Positions 8,336 through 17,289 of a stretch of DNA of 43,421 bases are shown here, in pieces. This DNA comes from Mesorhizobium norvegicum (GTDB lineage: Bacteria; Pseudomonadota; Alphaproteobacteria; Rhizobiales; Rhizobiaceae), in contig NZ_SMYZ01000050.1 in assembly GCF_004919685.1 (NCBI RefSeq), positions 1 through 43,421 on the forward strand, given 5' to 3'. Below the pieces are notes generated by a model, which worked only from the letters and a program-made list of their open reading frames with translations, was not told the origin of the DNA and ran no database searches. The translations under genes were made by a program, and so were the position numbers. Numbering within the stretch: position 1 is the first letter of the stretch; each line of letters starts with the position of its first letter.

Positions 8336-9433
8336 ATGGGCGCCTATATCCTGCGCCGCATCCTTTTGATGATCCCGACCCTGTTCGGCATCATGGCGAT
8401 ATCCTTCGCCGTCATCCAGTTCGCACCCGGCGGCCCGGTCGAGCAGGTCATAGCCAGGCTGACCAATCAGGGCGGCAGCGATCGCCTTGGCGGCGGCGGT
8501 GGCGATGCAGGCGGCAGCGCCAATTTCGACGTCGCCGGCGATGTCAGCTCGAAATATCGCGGCGCGCAGGGACTCGATCCGGAATTCATCAAGAAGCTGG
8601 AGAAGCAGTTCGGTTTCGACAAGCCGCCGCTCGAACGCTTCGGCATGATGCTGTGGAACTATTCCCGCTTCGATTTCGGCGACAGCTATTTCCGCGACAT
8701 TTCCGTGCTCGACCTGATCCTGGAAAAAATGCCGGTGTCGATCTCGATCGGGCTGTGGATCACACTGCTGTCCTACCTGATCTCGATCCCGCTCGGCATC
8801 CGCAAGGCGGTCAAGGACGGCACGCCCTTCGACGTCTGGACCAGCGGCGTCGTCATTGTCGGCTATGCCATACCGGGCTTCCTGTTCGGCATCATGCTGA
8901 TGGTTCTGTTTGCCGGCGGGTCCTTCTGGGACTGGTTTCCGTTGCGCGGCCTCACCTCAGACAATTGGGATCAATTGTCCTGGTGGGGCAAGATCGTCGA
9001 CTATTTCTGGCATATGACCTTGCCACTGACCGCGCTGGTGCTGTCGGCCTTCGCCACCACGACGCTGTTGACCAAGAACTCGTTCCTCGAAGAAATCCGC
9101 AAGCAGTATGTGGTGACGGCGCGGGCCAAGGGCCTGTCGGAACGGCAGGTGCTCTATGGCCACGTCTTCCGCAATGCCATGCTGATCGTCATCGCAGGCT
9201 TTCCAGGCGCCTTCATCTCGGCCTTCTTCACCGGCTCGCTGCTGATCGAGAACATCTTTTCGCTCGATGGCCTCGGCCTACTCGGCTTCCGGTCGGTGGT
9301 CGAGCGTGACTATCCGGTGGTGTTCGCCAATCTTTACATCTTCTCGCTTCTCGGGCTGTTCGTCGGCCTGCTGTCCGATCTGCTCTACACCTGGGTCGAT
9401 CCGCGCATCGATTTCGAGCGGAGAGACGTCTGA
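8336..9433 (+). CDS. yejB: Peptide ABC transporter permease YejB
   Basis: Inner-membrane permease (365 aa) of the DppB/OppB class with about six membrane spans. The first helix is at residues 8-28 and continues into FAPGGPVEQVIA, typical of YejB. A loop of about 70 residues rich in Gly (GGSDRLGGGGGDAGG) separates helix 1 from the rest, longer than in DppB. The EAA-type cytoplasmic loop that docks the ATPase reads YVVTARAKGLSERQVLYGHVF. It ends at VDPRIDFERRDV, and its stop shares a base with the yejE start (TGATG at 9431-9435). It should form the translocation pore with YejE, powered by YejF. Confidence 0.93.
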   Translation: MGAYILRRILLMIPTLFGIMAISFAVIQFAPGGPVEQVIARLTNQGGSDRLGGGGGDAGGSANFDVAGDVSSKYRGAQGLDPEFIKKLEKQFGFDKPPLERFGMMLWNYSRFDFGDSYFRDISVLDLILEKMPVSISIGLWITLLSYLISIPLGIRKAVKDGTPFDVWTSGVVIVGYAIPGFLFGIMLMVLFAGGSFWDWFPLRGLTSDNWDQLSWWGKIVDYFWHMTLPLTALVLSAFATTTLLTKNSFLEEIRKQYVVTARAKGLSERQVLYGHVFRNAMLIVIAGFPGAFISAFFTGSLLIENIFSLDGLGLLGFRSVVERDYPVVFANLYIFSLLGLFVGLLSDLLYTWVDPRIDFERRDV

Positions 9434-10578
9434 TGTCGCAGGCTACTGCCACCGCGGAGGCGGCACCCGCGCGGATCAAGCGGCCGTTTCTGTCGCCGCT
9501 CAACAAGCGTCGCCTGCAGAATTTCAAAGCCAACCGGCGCGGCTTCTGGTCGTTGTGGATATTCCTCGTCCTGTTCGTGCTGTCGCTGTTTGCCGAATTC
9601 ATCGCCAACGACAAACCGATCATCGCTTCCTACAAGGGCGAGATCCTGTTTCCGGTGCTGGTCGCCTACCCCGAGGAAAAATTCGGCGGCTTCTATGCCG
9701 TCACCGACTATCGCGACCCGGTCATCCAGGACGAGATCAACGCCAATGGCTGGATGATCTGGCCGCCGGTGCGCTACTCCTATCAGACCGTCAACAACGC
9801 CATTCCGGAGGCCGCGCCGGCCAGGCCGTCCTGGCAGTATGACGCCAAGACGCGCTGCAACCAGTATCCGCAAGGTGCCGCCGACCCTGCCTGCATCGTC
9901 GGCAACTGGAACTGGCTCGGCACCGATGACCAGGCGCGCGACGTGCTGGCGCGCGTCATCTACGGCTTCCGCATTTCGGTCCTGTTCGGCCTGATCCTGA
10001 CTGCCGGCTCGGCACTGATCGGCGTCGCGGCCGGCGCCGTGCAAGGCTATTTCGGCGGCTGGACCGATCTGCTGTTCCAGCGTTTCATCGAAATCTGGTC
10101 GGCCATCCCAGTGCTTTATCTCCTGCTCATCGTCGCCGCCATCCTGCCGCCGGGCTTCTTCATCCTGCTCGGCCTGATGCTGTTGTTCTCCTGGGTGGCG
10201 CTGGTCGGCGTGGTGCGGGCGGAGTTCCTGCGCGCCCGCAATTTCGAATATGTCAACGCGGCCCGCGCGCTCGGCGTGCCCAACCGCACCATCATGTTCC
10301 GGCACCTGTTGCCCAATGCCATGGTGGCGACCTTGACCTTCCTGCCCTTCCTGCTCTCAGGCTCGATCTCGACGCTGACCTCGCTCGACTATCTCGGCTT
10401 TGGCCTGCCGCCCGGCTCCGCCTCGCTCGGCGAACTGCTCAAGCAGGCGCAGCGCAACCTCAACGCGCCGTGGCTCGGCATTTCCGGCTTCATCGTCATC
10501 TCGCTGATGCTGTCGCTGCTGGTCTTCGTCGGCGAGGCGACGCGCGATGCCTTCGATCCGCGCAAGACGTTCCGATGA
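9433..10578 (+). CDS. yejE: Peptide ABC transporter permease YejE
   Basis: Second pore subunit (381 aa), DppC/OppC class. It opens with the YejE-type N-terminus SPLNKRRLQNFKANRRGFWS, then helix 1 and a large periplasmic insertion (about residues 58-160). That insertion contains paired Cys residues (TRCNQY and ACIVGN) that could form a disulfide. The ATPase-docking loop is EYVNAARALGVPNRTIMFRHLLP. The last residues FDPRKTFR overlap the yejF start by 4 bases (ATGA at 10575-10578), so the two are translationally coupled. Transport role is firmly inferred from family and operon. Confidence 0.93.
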   Translation: MSQATATAEAAPARIKRPFLSPLNKRRLQNFKANRRGFWSLWIFLVLFVLSLFAEFIANDKPIIASYKGEILFPVLVAYPEEKFGGFYAVTDYRDPVIQDEINANGWMIWPPVRYSYQTVNNAIPEAAPARPSWQYDAKTRCNQYPQGAADPACIVGNWNWLGTDDQARDVLARVIYGFRISVLFGLILTAGSALIGVAAGAVQGYFGGWTDLLFQRFIEIWSAIPVLYLLLIVAAILPPGFFILLGLMLLFSWVALVGVVRAEFLRARNFEYVNAARALGVPNRTIMFRHLLPNAMVATLTFLPFLLSGSISTLTSLDYLGFGLPPGSASLGELLKQAQRNLNAPWLGISGFIVISLMLSLLVFVGEATRDAFDPRKTFR

Positions 10579-12206
10579 GCGAAGCACCCTTGCTCAGCGT
10601 ACAGGACCTCAGCGTCGCCTTTGGCCAGGGCGGCGGCCAGTCGCTGGCTGTCGACCACATCTCGTTCGACATCGCCAAGGGCGAGACGGTGGCGCTGGTC
10701 GGCGAATCCGGCTCCGGCAAATCGGTCTCGGCACTGTCGGTGCTGAAGCTGTTGCCCTATCCCAGCGCCAGCCACCCCTCGGGAAAGATCCTGTTCCAGG
10801 GCGCCGATCTGCTTGCGATGAGCGAGAAGCAGCTTCGGCAGGTGCGCGGCAACAAGATCACCATGATCTTCCAGGAGCCGATGACGTCGCTCAATCCGCT
10901 ACACACGATCGAGCATCAAATCGTCGAGATCCTGAAGCTGCATCAAGGCATGGCCGACCGCCCGGCCAAGGAGCGCACGCTGGCGTTGCTCAACGAGGTC
11001 GGCATTCGCGATCCGCACAAGCGTCTCGATGCCTATCCGCATCAGCTGTCCGGTGGCCAGCGTCAGCGCGTGATGATCGCCATGGCGCTGGCCAACGAGC
11101 CTGAACTTTTGATCGCCGACGAGCCGACGACGGCGCTCGACGTCACCGTGCAGGCGCAGATTCTCGAACTGCTGGCCGGCCTGAAGAGCCGCAAAGGCAT
11201 GTCGATGCTGTTCATCACCCATGATCTCGGCATCGTGCGCAAGATTGCCGACCGGGTCTGTGTGATGACCAAGGGCAAGATCGTCGAGACGGGACCGACG
11301 AAGGAGATATTCGCCAATCCCCAGCATGCCTACACCCGGCATCTGCTGGCCGCCGAGCCGAAGGGCAAGCCGCCGGCCGCCAATGCCGCCGCCAAGGCGG
11401 TGATGACCGGCAAGGACATAAAGGTCTGGTTCCCGATCAAGCAGGGTTTCTTCCGCCGCACCGTCGACAATGTGAAGGCGGTCGACGGCATCGATGTCAC
11501 CGTGCGCGCCGGCCAGACGCTCGGCGTGGTCGGCGAATCCGGCTCCGGCAAGACGACGCTCGGCCTGGCGCTGGCGCGCATGATCTCGTCGACCGGGTCC
11601 ATCCAGTTCAACGGCCGCGACATCAACCAGCTGTCCTTCAACGCCATGCGGCCGCTCAGGCGCGAATTGCAAATCGTCTTCCAGGATCCGTTCGGCTCGC
11701 TCAGCCCGCGCATGTCGATCGCCGAGATCATCGAGGAAGGCCTGAAGATCCACGAGCCGAAGCTGTCGCCCGACCAGCGCGACGACAAGGTGGCGGCCGT
11801 GCTGAAGGAAGTCGGGCTCGATCCGGCGACACGCAACCGCTATCCGCACGAGTTTTCCGGCGGCCAGCGCCAGCGCGTCGCCATCGCACGCGCCATGGTG
11901 CTCAACCCGCGCTTCGTCATGCTGGATGAGCCGACATCGGCGCTCGACATGAGCGTGCAGGCGCAGGTCGTCGACCTTCTGCGCAGCCTGCAGGCCAAGC
12001 ACGACCTCGCCTATCTCTTCATCAGCCATGACCTGAAAGTCATCCGCGCGCTGGCCAACGACGTCATCGTCATGCGCAACGGCAGGATCGTCGAAGCCGG
12101 CCCTTCCCAGCAGATTTTTGAAAATCCGCAAACCGACTATACTCGGGCGCTGATCTCGGCCGCCTTCAAGATAGAGACGGCGCCTGTCGGCATCGTCAGC
12201 GAGTAA
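10575..12206 (+). CDS. yejF: Peptide ABC transporter ATPase YejF (two fused nucleotide-binding domains)
   Basis: Cytoplasmic ATPase (543 aa) with two complete ABC cassettes in one chain, the YejF arrangement; DppD and DppF do this as separate proteins. Walker A motifs GESGSGKS at 43-50 and GESGSGKT at about 320-327 are intact. So are the signatures LSGGQRQR and FSGGQRQR and the Walker B regions LLIADEPTTALD and FVMLDEPTSALD. The start at 10575 overlaps yejE; an in-frame extension to 10470 lies inside yejE and is rejected. It powers the YejBE pore. ghrA follows after 29 bases and may be the operon's last gene. Confidence 0.94.
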   Translation: MSEAPLLSVQDLSVAFGQGGGQSLAVDHISFDIAKGETVALVGESGSGKSVSALSVLKLLPYPSASHPSGKILFQGADLLAMSEKQLRQVRGNKITMIFQEPMTSLNPLHTIEHQIVEILKLHQGMADRPAKERTLALLNEVGIRDPHKRLDAYPHQLSGGQRQRVMIAMALANEPELLIADEPTTALDVTVQAQILELLAGLKSRKGMSMLFITHDLGIVRKIADRVCVMTKGKIVETGPTKEIFANPQHAYTRHLLAAEPKGKPPAANAAAKAVMTGKDIKVWFPIKQGFFRRTVDNVKAVDGIDVTVRAGQTLGVVGESGSGKTTLGLALARMISSTGSIQFNGRDINQLSFNAMRPLRRELQIVFQDPFGSLSPRMSIAEIIEEGLKIHEPKLSPDQRDDKVAAVLKEVGLDPATRNRYPHEFSGGQRQRVAIARAMVLNPRFVMLDEPTSALDMSVQAQVVDLLRSLQAKHDLAYLFISHDLKVIRALANDVIVMRNGRIVEAGPSQQIFENPQTDYTRALISAAFKIETAPVGIVSE

Positions 12207-12235
12207 TTTGCGTAAAGAGGGACTAAAAGACTGCA

Positions 12236-13177
12236 ATGGAAAAAGGCCGCATCCTGCTTGCCGTCACCGGCTTTCATCCGCAGCGCTGGCGCGACCTTTT
12301 GTCGGCCGAGCGAGAGGTGGTGCTGGAGCCGGACGGCGCCAGCGACCCCTCGATCACCTATGCCGTGGTGTGGAAGCAGAAGCCGAACATTCTGGCGTCG
12401 CTGCCCAATCTGCGCGCCATCTTCTCGATCGGCGCCGGCGTCGACCATATCTTCGCCGATCCCGGCCTGCCCGACGTGCCGATCGTCAAGGTCGTCGCCG
12501 ACAACCTCACCCAGTACATGACCGAATATGTCGTCTGGCGGGTGCTCGACCATCACCGCCAGGGCCTGCTCTACCGGTCGCAGCAGCCGAAGAAGATCTG
12601 GCACGAGCCGCAGCAAAGGCCGGCCGGTGACATTTCGGTCGGCATCATGGGCCTCGGCAGTCTCGGCCGCGCCGCGGCCTCGGTGCTGCTGTCGCTCGGC
12701 TTTGCCGTCAATGGCTGGTCGCGAAGCGACAAGGCCATGCAAGGTGTCGCGACCTATTCCGGCGAGGCCGGGCTGATCCCCTTCCTCAAGGCAACCGACA
12801 TACTGGTGGTGCTCTTGCCGCTGACGCCGGACACCAAGGGCATCATCAACTATGGCGTGCTGAAGGAATTGAGGAAGCGCAACGGCCTCGGCGGCTCGGT
12901 GCTGATCAATGCCGGACGCGGCCGCCTGCAGAAGGACGCCGACATTTTGCGGGCACTGGATGACGGCACGCTGAAGGAGGCAAGCCTCGATGTGTTCGAG
13001 GTCGAACCGCTGCCGAAGACCAGTCCGCTGTGGGGACATCCAAAAGTGTTCGTGACGCCGCACGCGGCGGCGACCTCCGACCCTGTCCATTTGGCGCCAA
13101 TCATGCTGCGCCAGATGGACGCCTTCGAACGCGGCGAAAAGCTCGACAATCTGGTGGACCGCAAAGCCGGATATTAA
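12236..13177 (+). CDS. ghrA: Glyoxylate/hydroxypyruvate reductase A
   Basis: NAD(P)H-dependent reductase of the D-2-hydroxyacid dehydrogenase family (313 aa), reducing glyoxylate to glycolate and hydroxypyruvate to glycerate. The Rossmann motif GIMGLGSLGRAA lies near residue 139. The catalytic Arg is in NAGRGRL, the Glu in DVFEVEPL and the His in TPHAAATSDP. Length and the start MEKGRILLAVTG fit the GhrA subgroup. It lies 29 bases after yejF on the same strand, so it is probably expressed with the transporter, although no functional link is obvious. Its TAA stop lies in a TTAA that also supplies the stop of the convergent lipoprotein gene. Confidence 0.9.
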   Translation: MEKGRILLAVTGFHPQRWRDLLSAEREVVLEPDGASDPSITYAVVWKQKPNILASLPNLRAIFSIGAGVDHIFADPGLPDVPIVKVVADNLTQYMTEYVVWRVLDHHRQGLLYRSQQPKKIWHEPQQRPAGDISVGIMGLGSLGRAAASVLLSLGFAVNGWSRSDKAMQGVATYSGEAGLIPFLKATDILVVLLPLTPDTKGIINYGVLKELRKRNGLGGSVLINAGRGRLQKDADILRALDDGTLKEASLDVFEVEPLPKTSPLWGHPKVFVTPHAAATSDPVHLAPIMLRQMDAFERGEKLDNLVDRKAGY

Positions 13178-13536
13178 CCAGGCAGAGCGAGCTTCTTCTG
13201 CTTGTTCGGCTGGCCGCATTCGTGGCGGTCGATCGACCGGTTCATGGCATCGATCTCGCCGCTCGCCTGGTCGGTATCGCGCTTGGCCTTGGAGCGCATG
13301 TCCGGCGTGAACGGGCCGAAGCCCATCGCCGGATTGGAGAATGTCGGTTTGGCCTTCGTCGGAAGGTTGTATTGCTGCGCCAAGCCGTTGCGCTGCGCCA
13401 GCAATTGGTCGCACGGCACGCTGTCATACTGCAGGGAGGACTGGATGTTGGCGTCCTGCCGTTCCGCCATCGAGGTGCCGCCGACGCAGCCGGCGGTCAG
13501 CAGGCAAGATGCCAAGATCATCATGTTCCAGCGCAT
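13174..13536 (-). CDS. Small putative lipoprotein, hypothetical
   Basis: A 120 aa exported protein with no family I recognise. The N-terminus MRWNMMILASCLLTAGC is a lipoprotein signal with lipobox LTAGC, so Cys17 should be lipidated. The mature part is hydrophilic, has two further Cys (VPCDQLL and HECGQPN) that could pair, and carries the segment NPAMGFGPFTPDMRSKAKRD. Similar small lipoproteins are common in Mesorhizobium genomes, but I know no function. Convergent with ghrA, overlapping by 4 bases. Confidence 0.75.
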   Translation of the reverse strand: MRWNMMILASCLLTAGCVGGTSMAERQDANIQSSLQYDSVPCDQLLAQRNGLAQQYNLPTKAKPTFSNPAMGFGPFTPDMRSKAKRDTDQASGEIDAMNRSIDRHECGQPNKQKKLALPG

Positions 13537-13640
13537 CGACTATGCTCCTCCTGATATCCCGCCCCGATGCGACCAGATCGCAAATATCAGTCGCGCATGC
13601 AAATCGGACTTTTTCGCGAGGCCGATGAGAGATCGCAGCC

Positions 13641-14558
13641 TCAAGCCGCCGGCAGCCTGCCTGCCACAACGACCAGCCCGTTGACGGGTTCCCGCCGGTC
13701 CTGCCGGATCACGGTTGTTTCCAGCGACAGGACCGAAAATCCGTTGGCAGCAAGGATGTCACGCACATAGTGTTGCGCATGCGCGTAGCGGCGCGATGGC
13801 TGCAAGACAAAATCGCCATCGCCTGCCAGCTTCTCGACGGAAAACGCGAACAGGCCATCGCTCGCCAGCAAGCCGGCAATCGTCTTCACCACGCCGCCCA
13901 GCGCGCCGACATAGATGAAGACATCGGCCACCGTCACCAGAGCGGCTTTCGGACCGGCATAGGAAAAATCCCGCAGATCGGCCTTACCGAGGAAATCATA
14001 GGCGCCCTTGGCGCGCGCCTGCTTCAGCATCCTGGCCGAGATGTCATAACCCTCCAGCCGATCGGCGATCGGCCGCAGCCTCTGCCCCATCAGGCCGGTG
14101 CCGCAGCCGAGATCGAGCGCCAGCGGGAAGCGCCCCGGCCTTGCCGTTCGAATGGCCTGATCGAGCAACTCAGGCAGCCGGTAGCCCAGCCTGTCGACCA
14201 GTGATTCATCGAAGGTCTCGGCATAATGGTCGAACAAGGTCTCGACGAAGGCACTGGGGAGTGCATCGACCGCCGGCGCCTTGCCGATCAATTGCAGGTT
14301 CAGTGCAGCGCCTTGATGATCGGATGGATCGAGTTGCAGCGACATCGTCCAGGCCTGCGCAGCCAGATCCGGCGCGCCCGCCGCCTGCTGTATCTCGCCG
14401 AGGCGAAACCAGCCCATCGCCCATTGCGGTGTCATTTCCAGCGCACCGAGCAGCAATTCCGCCGCTGCCGCATGATCGCCATCCGCGTGAAGCATCTCGG
14501 CATAGTCGGCGCGGCGATCGGCGTTCAAGTCGCCGGACGAGGCCTGAAGCGGTTTCAT
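13641..14558 (-). CDS. TPR-containing SAM-dependent methyltransferase
   Basis: Predicted class I methyltransferase (305 aa) with an N-terminal TPR-like helical region (about residues 13-90, e.g. ADYAEMLHADGDHAAAAELL and WFRLGEIQQAAGAPDLAAQAW). The catalytic domain follows, with motif I ALDLGCGTGLMG near residue 149 and a GYDIS acidic position after it. The preceding SAFVETLFDHYAETFDESLV is typical of rhizobial TPR-methyltransferases of unknown substrate. Start taken at 14558 (MKPLQASS), where AGGAC lies upstream; an in-frame ATG at 14618 would add 20 residues. It is divergent from the exonuclease gene with 105 bases between starts. Small molecule or protein substrate cannot be told. Confidence 0.8.
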   Translation of the reverse strand: MKPLQASSGDLNADRRADYAEMLHADGDHAAAAELLLGALEMTPQWAMGWFRLGEIQQAAGAPDLAAQAWTMSLQLDPSDHQGAALNLQLIGKAPAVDALPSAFVETLFDHYAETFDESLVDRLGYRLPELLDQAIRTARPGRFPLALDLGCGTGLMGQRLRPIADRLEGYDISARMLKQARAKGAYDFLGKADLRDFSYAGPKAALVTVADVFIYVGALGGVVKTIAGLLASDGLFAFSVEKLAGDGDFVLQPSRRYAHAQHYVRDILAANGFSVLSLETTVIRQDRREPVNGLVVVAGRLPAA

Positions 14559-14663
14559 GGCGATGGGTCCTGTCGGCGGATCGAGCCGGCGGTGCTGTAT
14601 GCGGGAGTCAGCAGTCACTTACAACAGGCTTCCCGCAGCGGAATTATATCCTATCTTGGGATC

Positions 14664-15671
14664 ATGCGCGCCAGCGACCTGCTTCATCCCCGGCCCGAAG
14701 GCCTTTATTGCCCGCCGGGCGATTTCTTCATCGACCCGGTGCGGCCGGTCGACCGGGCGCTTGTCACGCACGGCCATTCCGATCACGCGCGCTCCGGCCA
14801 CCGCTCGGTACTGGCGACGCAGCAGACGCTCGACATCATGGGCCTGCGCTATGGCGAGGATTTCGCGGGAACAACGCAAGCGGCACAGCTGGGCGAGACA
14901 ATTGTCCTCAACGGCGTCAGCGTCAGCTTCCATCCGGCCGGCCACGTGTTGGGCTCGGCGCAGATATCCGTCGAGCATCAGGGCACGCGCATCGTCGCTT
15001 CCGGCGACTACAAGCGGCGCAAGGACGCGACCTGCGCGCCGTTCGAACCAATCCAGTGCGATGTGTTCATCACCGAAGCCACCTTTGGCCTGCCGGTGTT
15101 TCGCCATCCACCCGACACAGAAGAAATCACCCGTCTGCTGAAATCTGCGGCGCAGTTTCCCGAACGCTCGCATCTGGTCGGCGCCTATGCGCTGGGCAAG
15201 GCGCAGCGGGTGATGCGGCTGTTGCGCGACGCCGGCTACGACCGACCGCTCTACATCCATGGCGCACTGGCCAAACTCAGCGAATATTACCAGAGCCAGG
15301 GCATCGACCTGGGCACGCTCGAGCCGGCAACGGTGGAGGGCGGCGGCCAAGATTTCGCGGGCGCCATCGTCGTCGGCCCGCCATCGGCCTTCGCCGACCG
15401 CTGGGCGCGGCGCTTTCCCGATCCGATCTCCTGCTTCGCGTCGGGCTGGATGCGCATTCGCCAGCGTGCCAAGCAAGGCGGCGTCGAACTGCCACTGATC
15501 ATCTCGGACCATGCCGACTGGGACGAACTGACCGCCACCATCAAGGAGACCGGAGCCGAGGAGATCTGGGTGACGCATGGCCGCGAGGAAGCGCTGGTGC
15601 GCTGGTGCGAACTCGAAGGCATCGCGGCGCGACCGCTGCATCTGGTCGGCTACGAGGACGAGGGCGATTGA
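14664..15671 (+). CDS. Ligase-associated MBL-fold DNA exonuclease
   Basis: Metallo-beta-lactamase/beta-CASP-like protein (335 aa) of the DNA ligase-associated exonuclease family. The metal-binding motif HGHSDHAR begins at His36. Later metal and active-site positions are in FHPAGHVLGSAQI, VASGDYKRRKD and IISDHADWDEL. It ends 4 bases before the start of an ATP-dependent DNA ligase, the known partner in the bacterial Lhr/exonuclease/ligase/PdeM repair cassette. Start at 14664 (MRASDLLHPRPEGLYCPPGD) matches the family N-terminus; in-frame upstream readings are not supported. Probably acts in DNA damage repair by end processing, by family inference. The Lhr helicase and PdeM phosphoesterase are not next to it. 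Confidence 0.88.
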   Translation: MRASDLLHPRPEGLYCPPGDFFIDPVRPVDRALVTHGHSDHARSGHRSVLATQQTLDIMGLRYGEDFAGTTQAAQLGETIVLNGVSVSFHPAGHVLGSAQISVEHQGTRIVASGDYKRRKDATCAPFEPIQCDVFITEATFGLPVFRHPPDTEEITRLLKSAAQFPERSHLVGAYALGKAQRVMRLLRDAGYDRPLYIHGALAKLSEYYQSQGIDLGTLEPATVEGGGQDFAGAIVVGPPSAFADRWARRFPDPISCFASGWMRIRQRAKQGGVELPLIISDHADWDELTATIKETGAEEIWVTHGREEALVRWCELEGIAARPLHLVGYEDEGD

Positions 15672-15675
15672 TGGC

Positions 15676-17277
15676 ATGAACCGCTTCGCCGAACTTCTCG
15701 ACCGCCTGGTGCTGACACCGTCGCGCAACGGCAAGCTGACCTTGCTGACCGATTATTTCCGCAGCGTGGAGGATCCCGATCGCGGCCTGGCGCTGGCTGC
15801 CATCACCGGCGATCTCAACATCGCCGCGGTCAAACCGGCGATGCTGCGCACGCTGGTCACCGAGCGCATGGATCCGGTGCTGTTCGGCTATTCCTACGAC
15901 TATGTCGGCGATTTGGCCGAAACGGTGTCGCTGGTCTGGCCGCAAACGCCCGGAAACATCCCGAACCGCGAGCCGACGCTTGGCGAGGTCGTCGCAAAAC
16001 TGCAGGCGGCAAGCCGCTCCGACGGACCGAAGGTGCTGGCAGGGCTTCTCGACAGCGCCGGCATCTCGGCGCGCTTTGCCATCATCAAGCTGGTCACCGG
16101 CGGCCTGCGCATCGGCGTTTCGGCGCGTCTGGCCAAACAGGCGCTGGCGGATTTCGGCACCGTCGATGTCACCGAGATCGAGGAGCTCTGGCACGGGCTG
16201 TCGCCGCCCTACACGACACTGTTTGCGTGGCTGGAAGGCAAGGCCGAAAAGCCCAGGAACACGGCGCTGGCGTTGTTTCGCCCGGTGATGCTGTCGAACC
16301 CGCTCAGTGACGGCGATCTCGAAAAGCTCGATCCGGTGGATTATGCGGCCGAATGGAAATGGGACGGCATCCGCGTCCAGGCGGTGGCCGAAGGCGGCAT
16401 CCGCCGGCTCTATTCGCGCACCGGCGACGATGTCTCCGGCGCCTTTCCGGACCTCGCCGACGCCATGCATTTTTCCGCGACGCTGGACGGCGAGTTGCTG
16501 GTCGGCGATCCCCGGGAGGCGACGGGAACGTTCTCGGATCTGCAGCAGCGGCTGAACCGCAAGACGGTGACATCGAAGATGCAGCAGCAGTACCCGGCCT
16601 TCATGCGCTGCTATGATCTGCTGCAGATCGGCGATGAGGATTTGCGCGCACTGCCGTTTCGCGAGCGGCGCGGCCGCCTCGAAACCTTCGTGAAGACGCT
16701 CGATCCGAGCCGGTTCGATCTTTCGCCCTTCGTTGACTTCACGGACTGGCAAGCGCTGGAGGAGATGCGGCGGGCACCGCCGCACCCGATCGTCGAAGGC
16801 GTCATGCTGAAGCGCTGGGACTCAGCCTATGTCGCCGGCCGGCCGAAAGGCCCGTGGTTCAAGTGGAAACGCGATCCGCACACGGTGGACGCGGTGCTGA
16901 TGTATGCGCAGCGCGGCCATGGCAAGCGCTCCAGCTTCTATTCGGACTACACGTTCGGCGTCTGGTCCGGTGCCGAAGGCGAAGAGGAATTGGTGCCGGT
17001 CGGCAAGGCCTATTTCGGCTTCACCGACGAGGAGCTGAAGCAGATCGACAAATATGTCCGCGACAACACGGTCGAGCGTTTCGGCCCGGTGCGCTCGGTA
17101 CGGGCCGACCGCGACAACGGCCTGGTGCTGGAAGTGGCATTCGAAGGGCTCAACCGCTCGACCCGGCACAAATCAGGCGTCGCCATGCGCTTTCCCCGCA
17201 TTTCGCGGCTGCGCTGGGACAAGCCAGCCAACGAGGCCGACCGCATCGAGACGCTGCAGGCGCTGCTCGACCGCTAA
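15676..17277 (+). CDS. ATP-dependent DNA ligase, PP_1105-like
   Basis: ATP-dependent DNA ligase (533 aa) of the bacterial ligase family that accompanies the MBL exonuclease. An N-terminal DNA-binding domain (about 1-200) is followed by the nucleotidyltransferase core with motif I EWKWDGIR, whose Lys228 should carry the AMP. Motif III is in ATLDGELLVGD, motif IV in VEGVMLKRWDS and motif V in WFKWKRDP. A C-terminal OB-fold domain ends in GVAMRFPRISRLRWDKPANE. It starts 4 bases after the exonuclease stop, so the pair is coupled. It is separate from the replicative NAD-dependent LigA and from LigD-type NHEJ ligases: no primase or Ku gene is adjacent. Confidence 0.93.
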   Translation: MNRFAELLDRLVLTPSRNGKLTLLTDYFRSVEDPDRGLALAAITGDLNIAAVKPAMLRTLVTERMDPVLFGYSYDYVGDLAETVSLVWPQTPGNIPNREPTLGEVVAKLQAASRSDGPKVLAGLLDSAGISARFAIIKLVTGGLRIGVSARLAKQALADFGTVDVTEIEELWHGLSPPYTTLFAWLEGKAEKPRNTALALFRPVMLSNPLSDGDLEKLDPVDYAAEWKWDGIRVQAVAEGGIRRLYSRTGDDVSGAFPDLADAMHFSATLDGELLVGDPREATGTFSDLQQRLNRKTVTSKMQQQYPAFMRCYDLLQIGDEDLRALPFRERRGRLETFVKTLDPSRFDLSPFVDFTDWQALEEMRRAPPHPIVEGVMLKRWDSAYVAGRPKGPWFKWKRDPHTVDAVLMYAQRGHGKRSSFYSDYTFGVWSGAEGEEELVPVGKAYFGFTDEELKQIDKYVRDNTVERFGPVRSVRADRDNGLVLEVAFEGLNRSTRHKSGVAMRFPRISRLRWDKPANEADRIETLQALLDR

Positions 17278-17289
17278 ACCTCGGCGCTC

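Noticed and set aside
10899..12236. Long minus-strand open frame of 445 codons opposite yejF
   Set aside because: It is a shadow of high-GC coding sequence; the plus strand has intact ABC ATPase motifs throughout and the antisense translation shows no domain.
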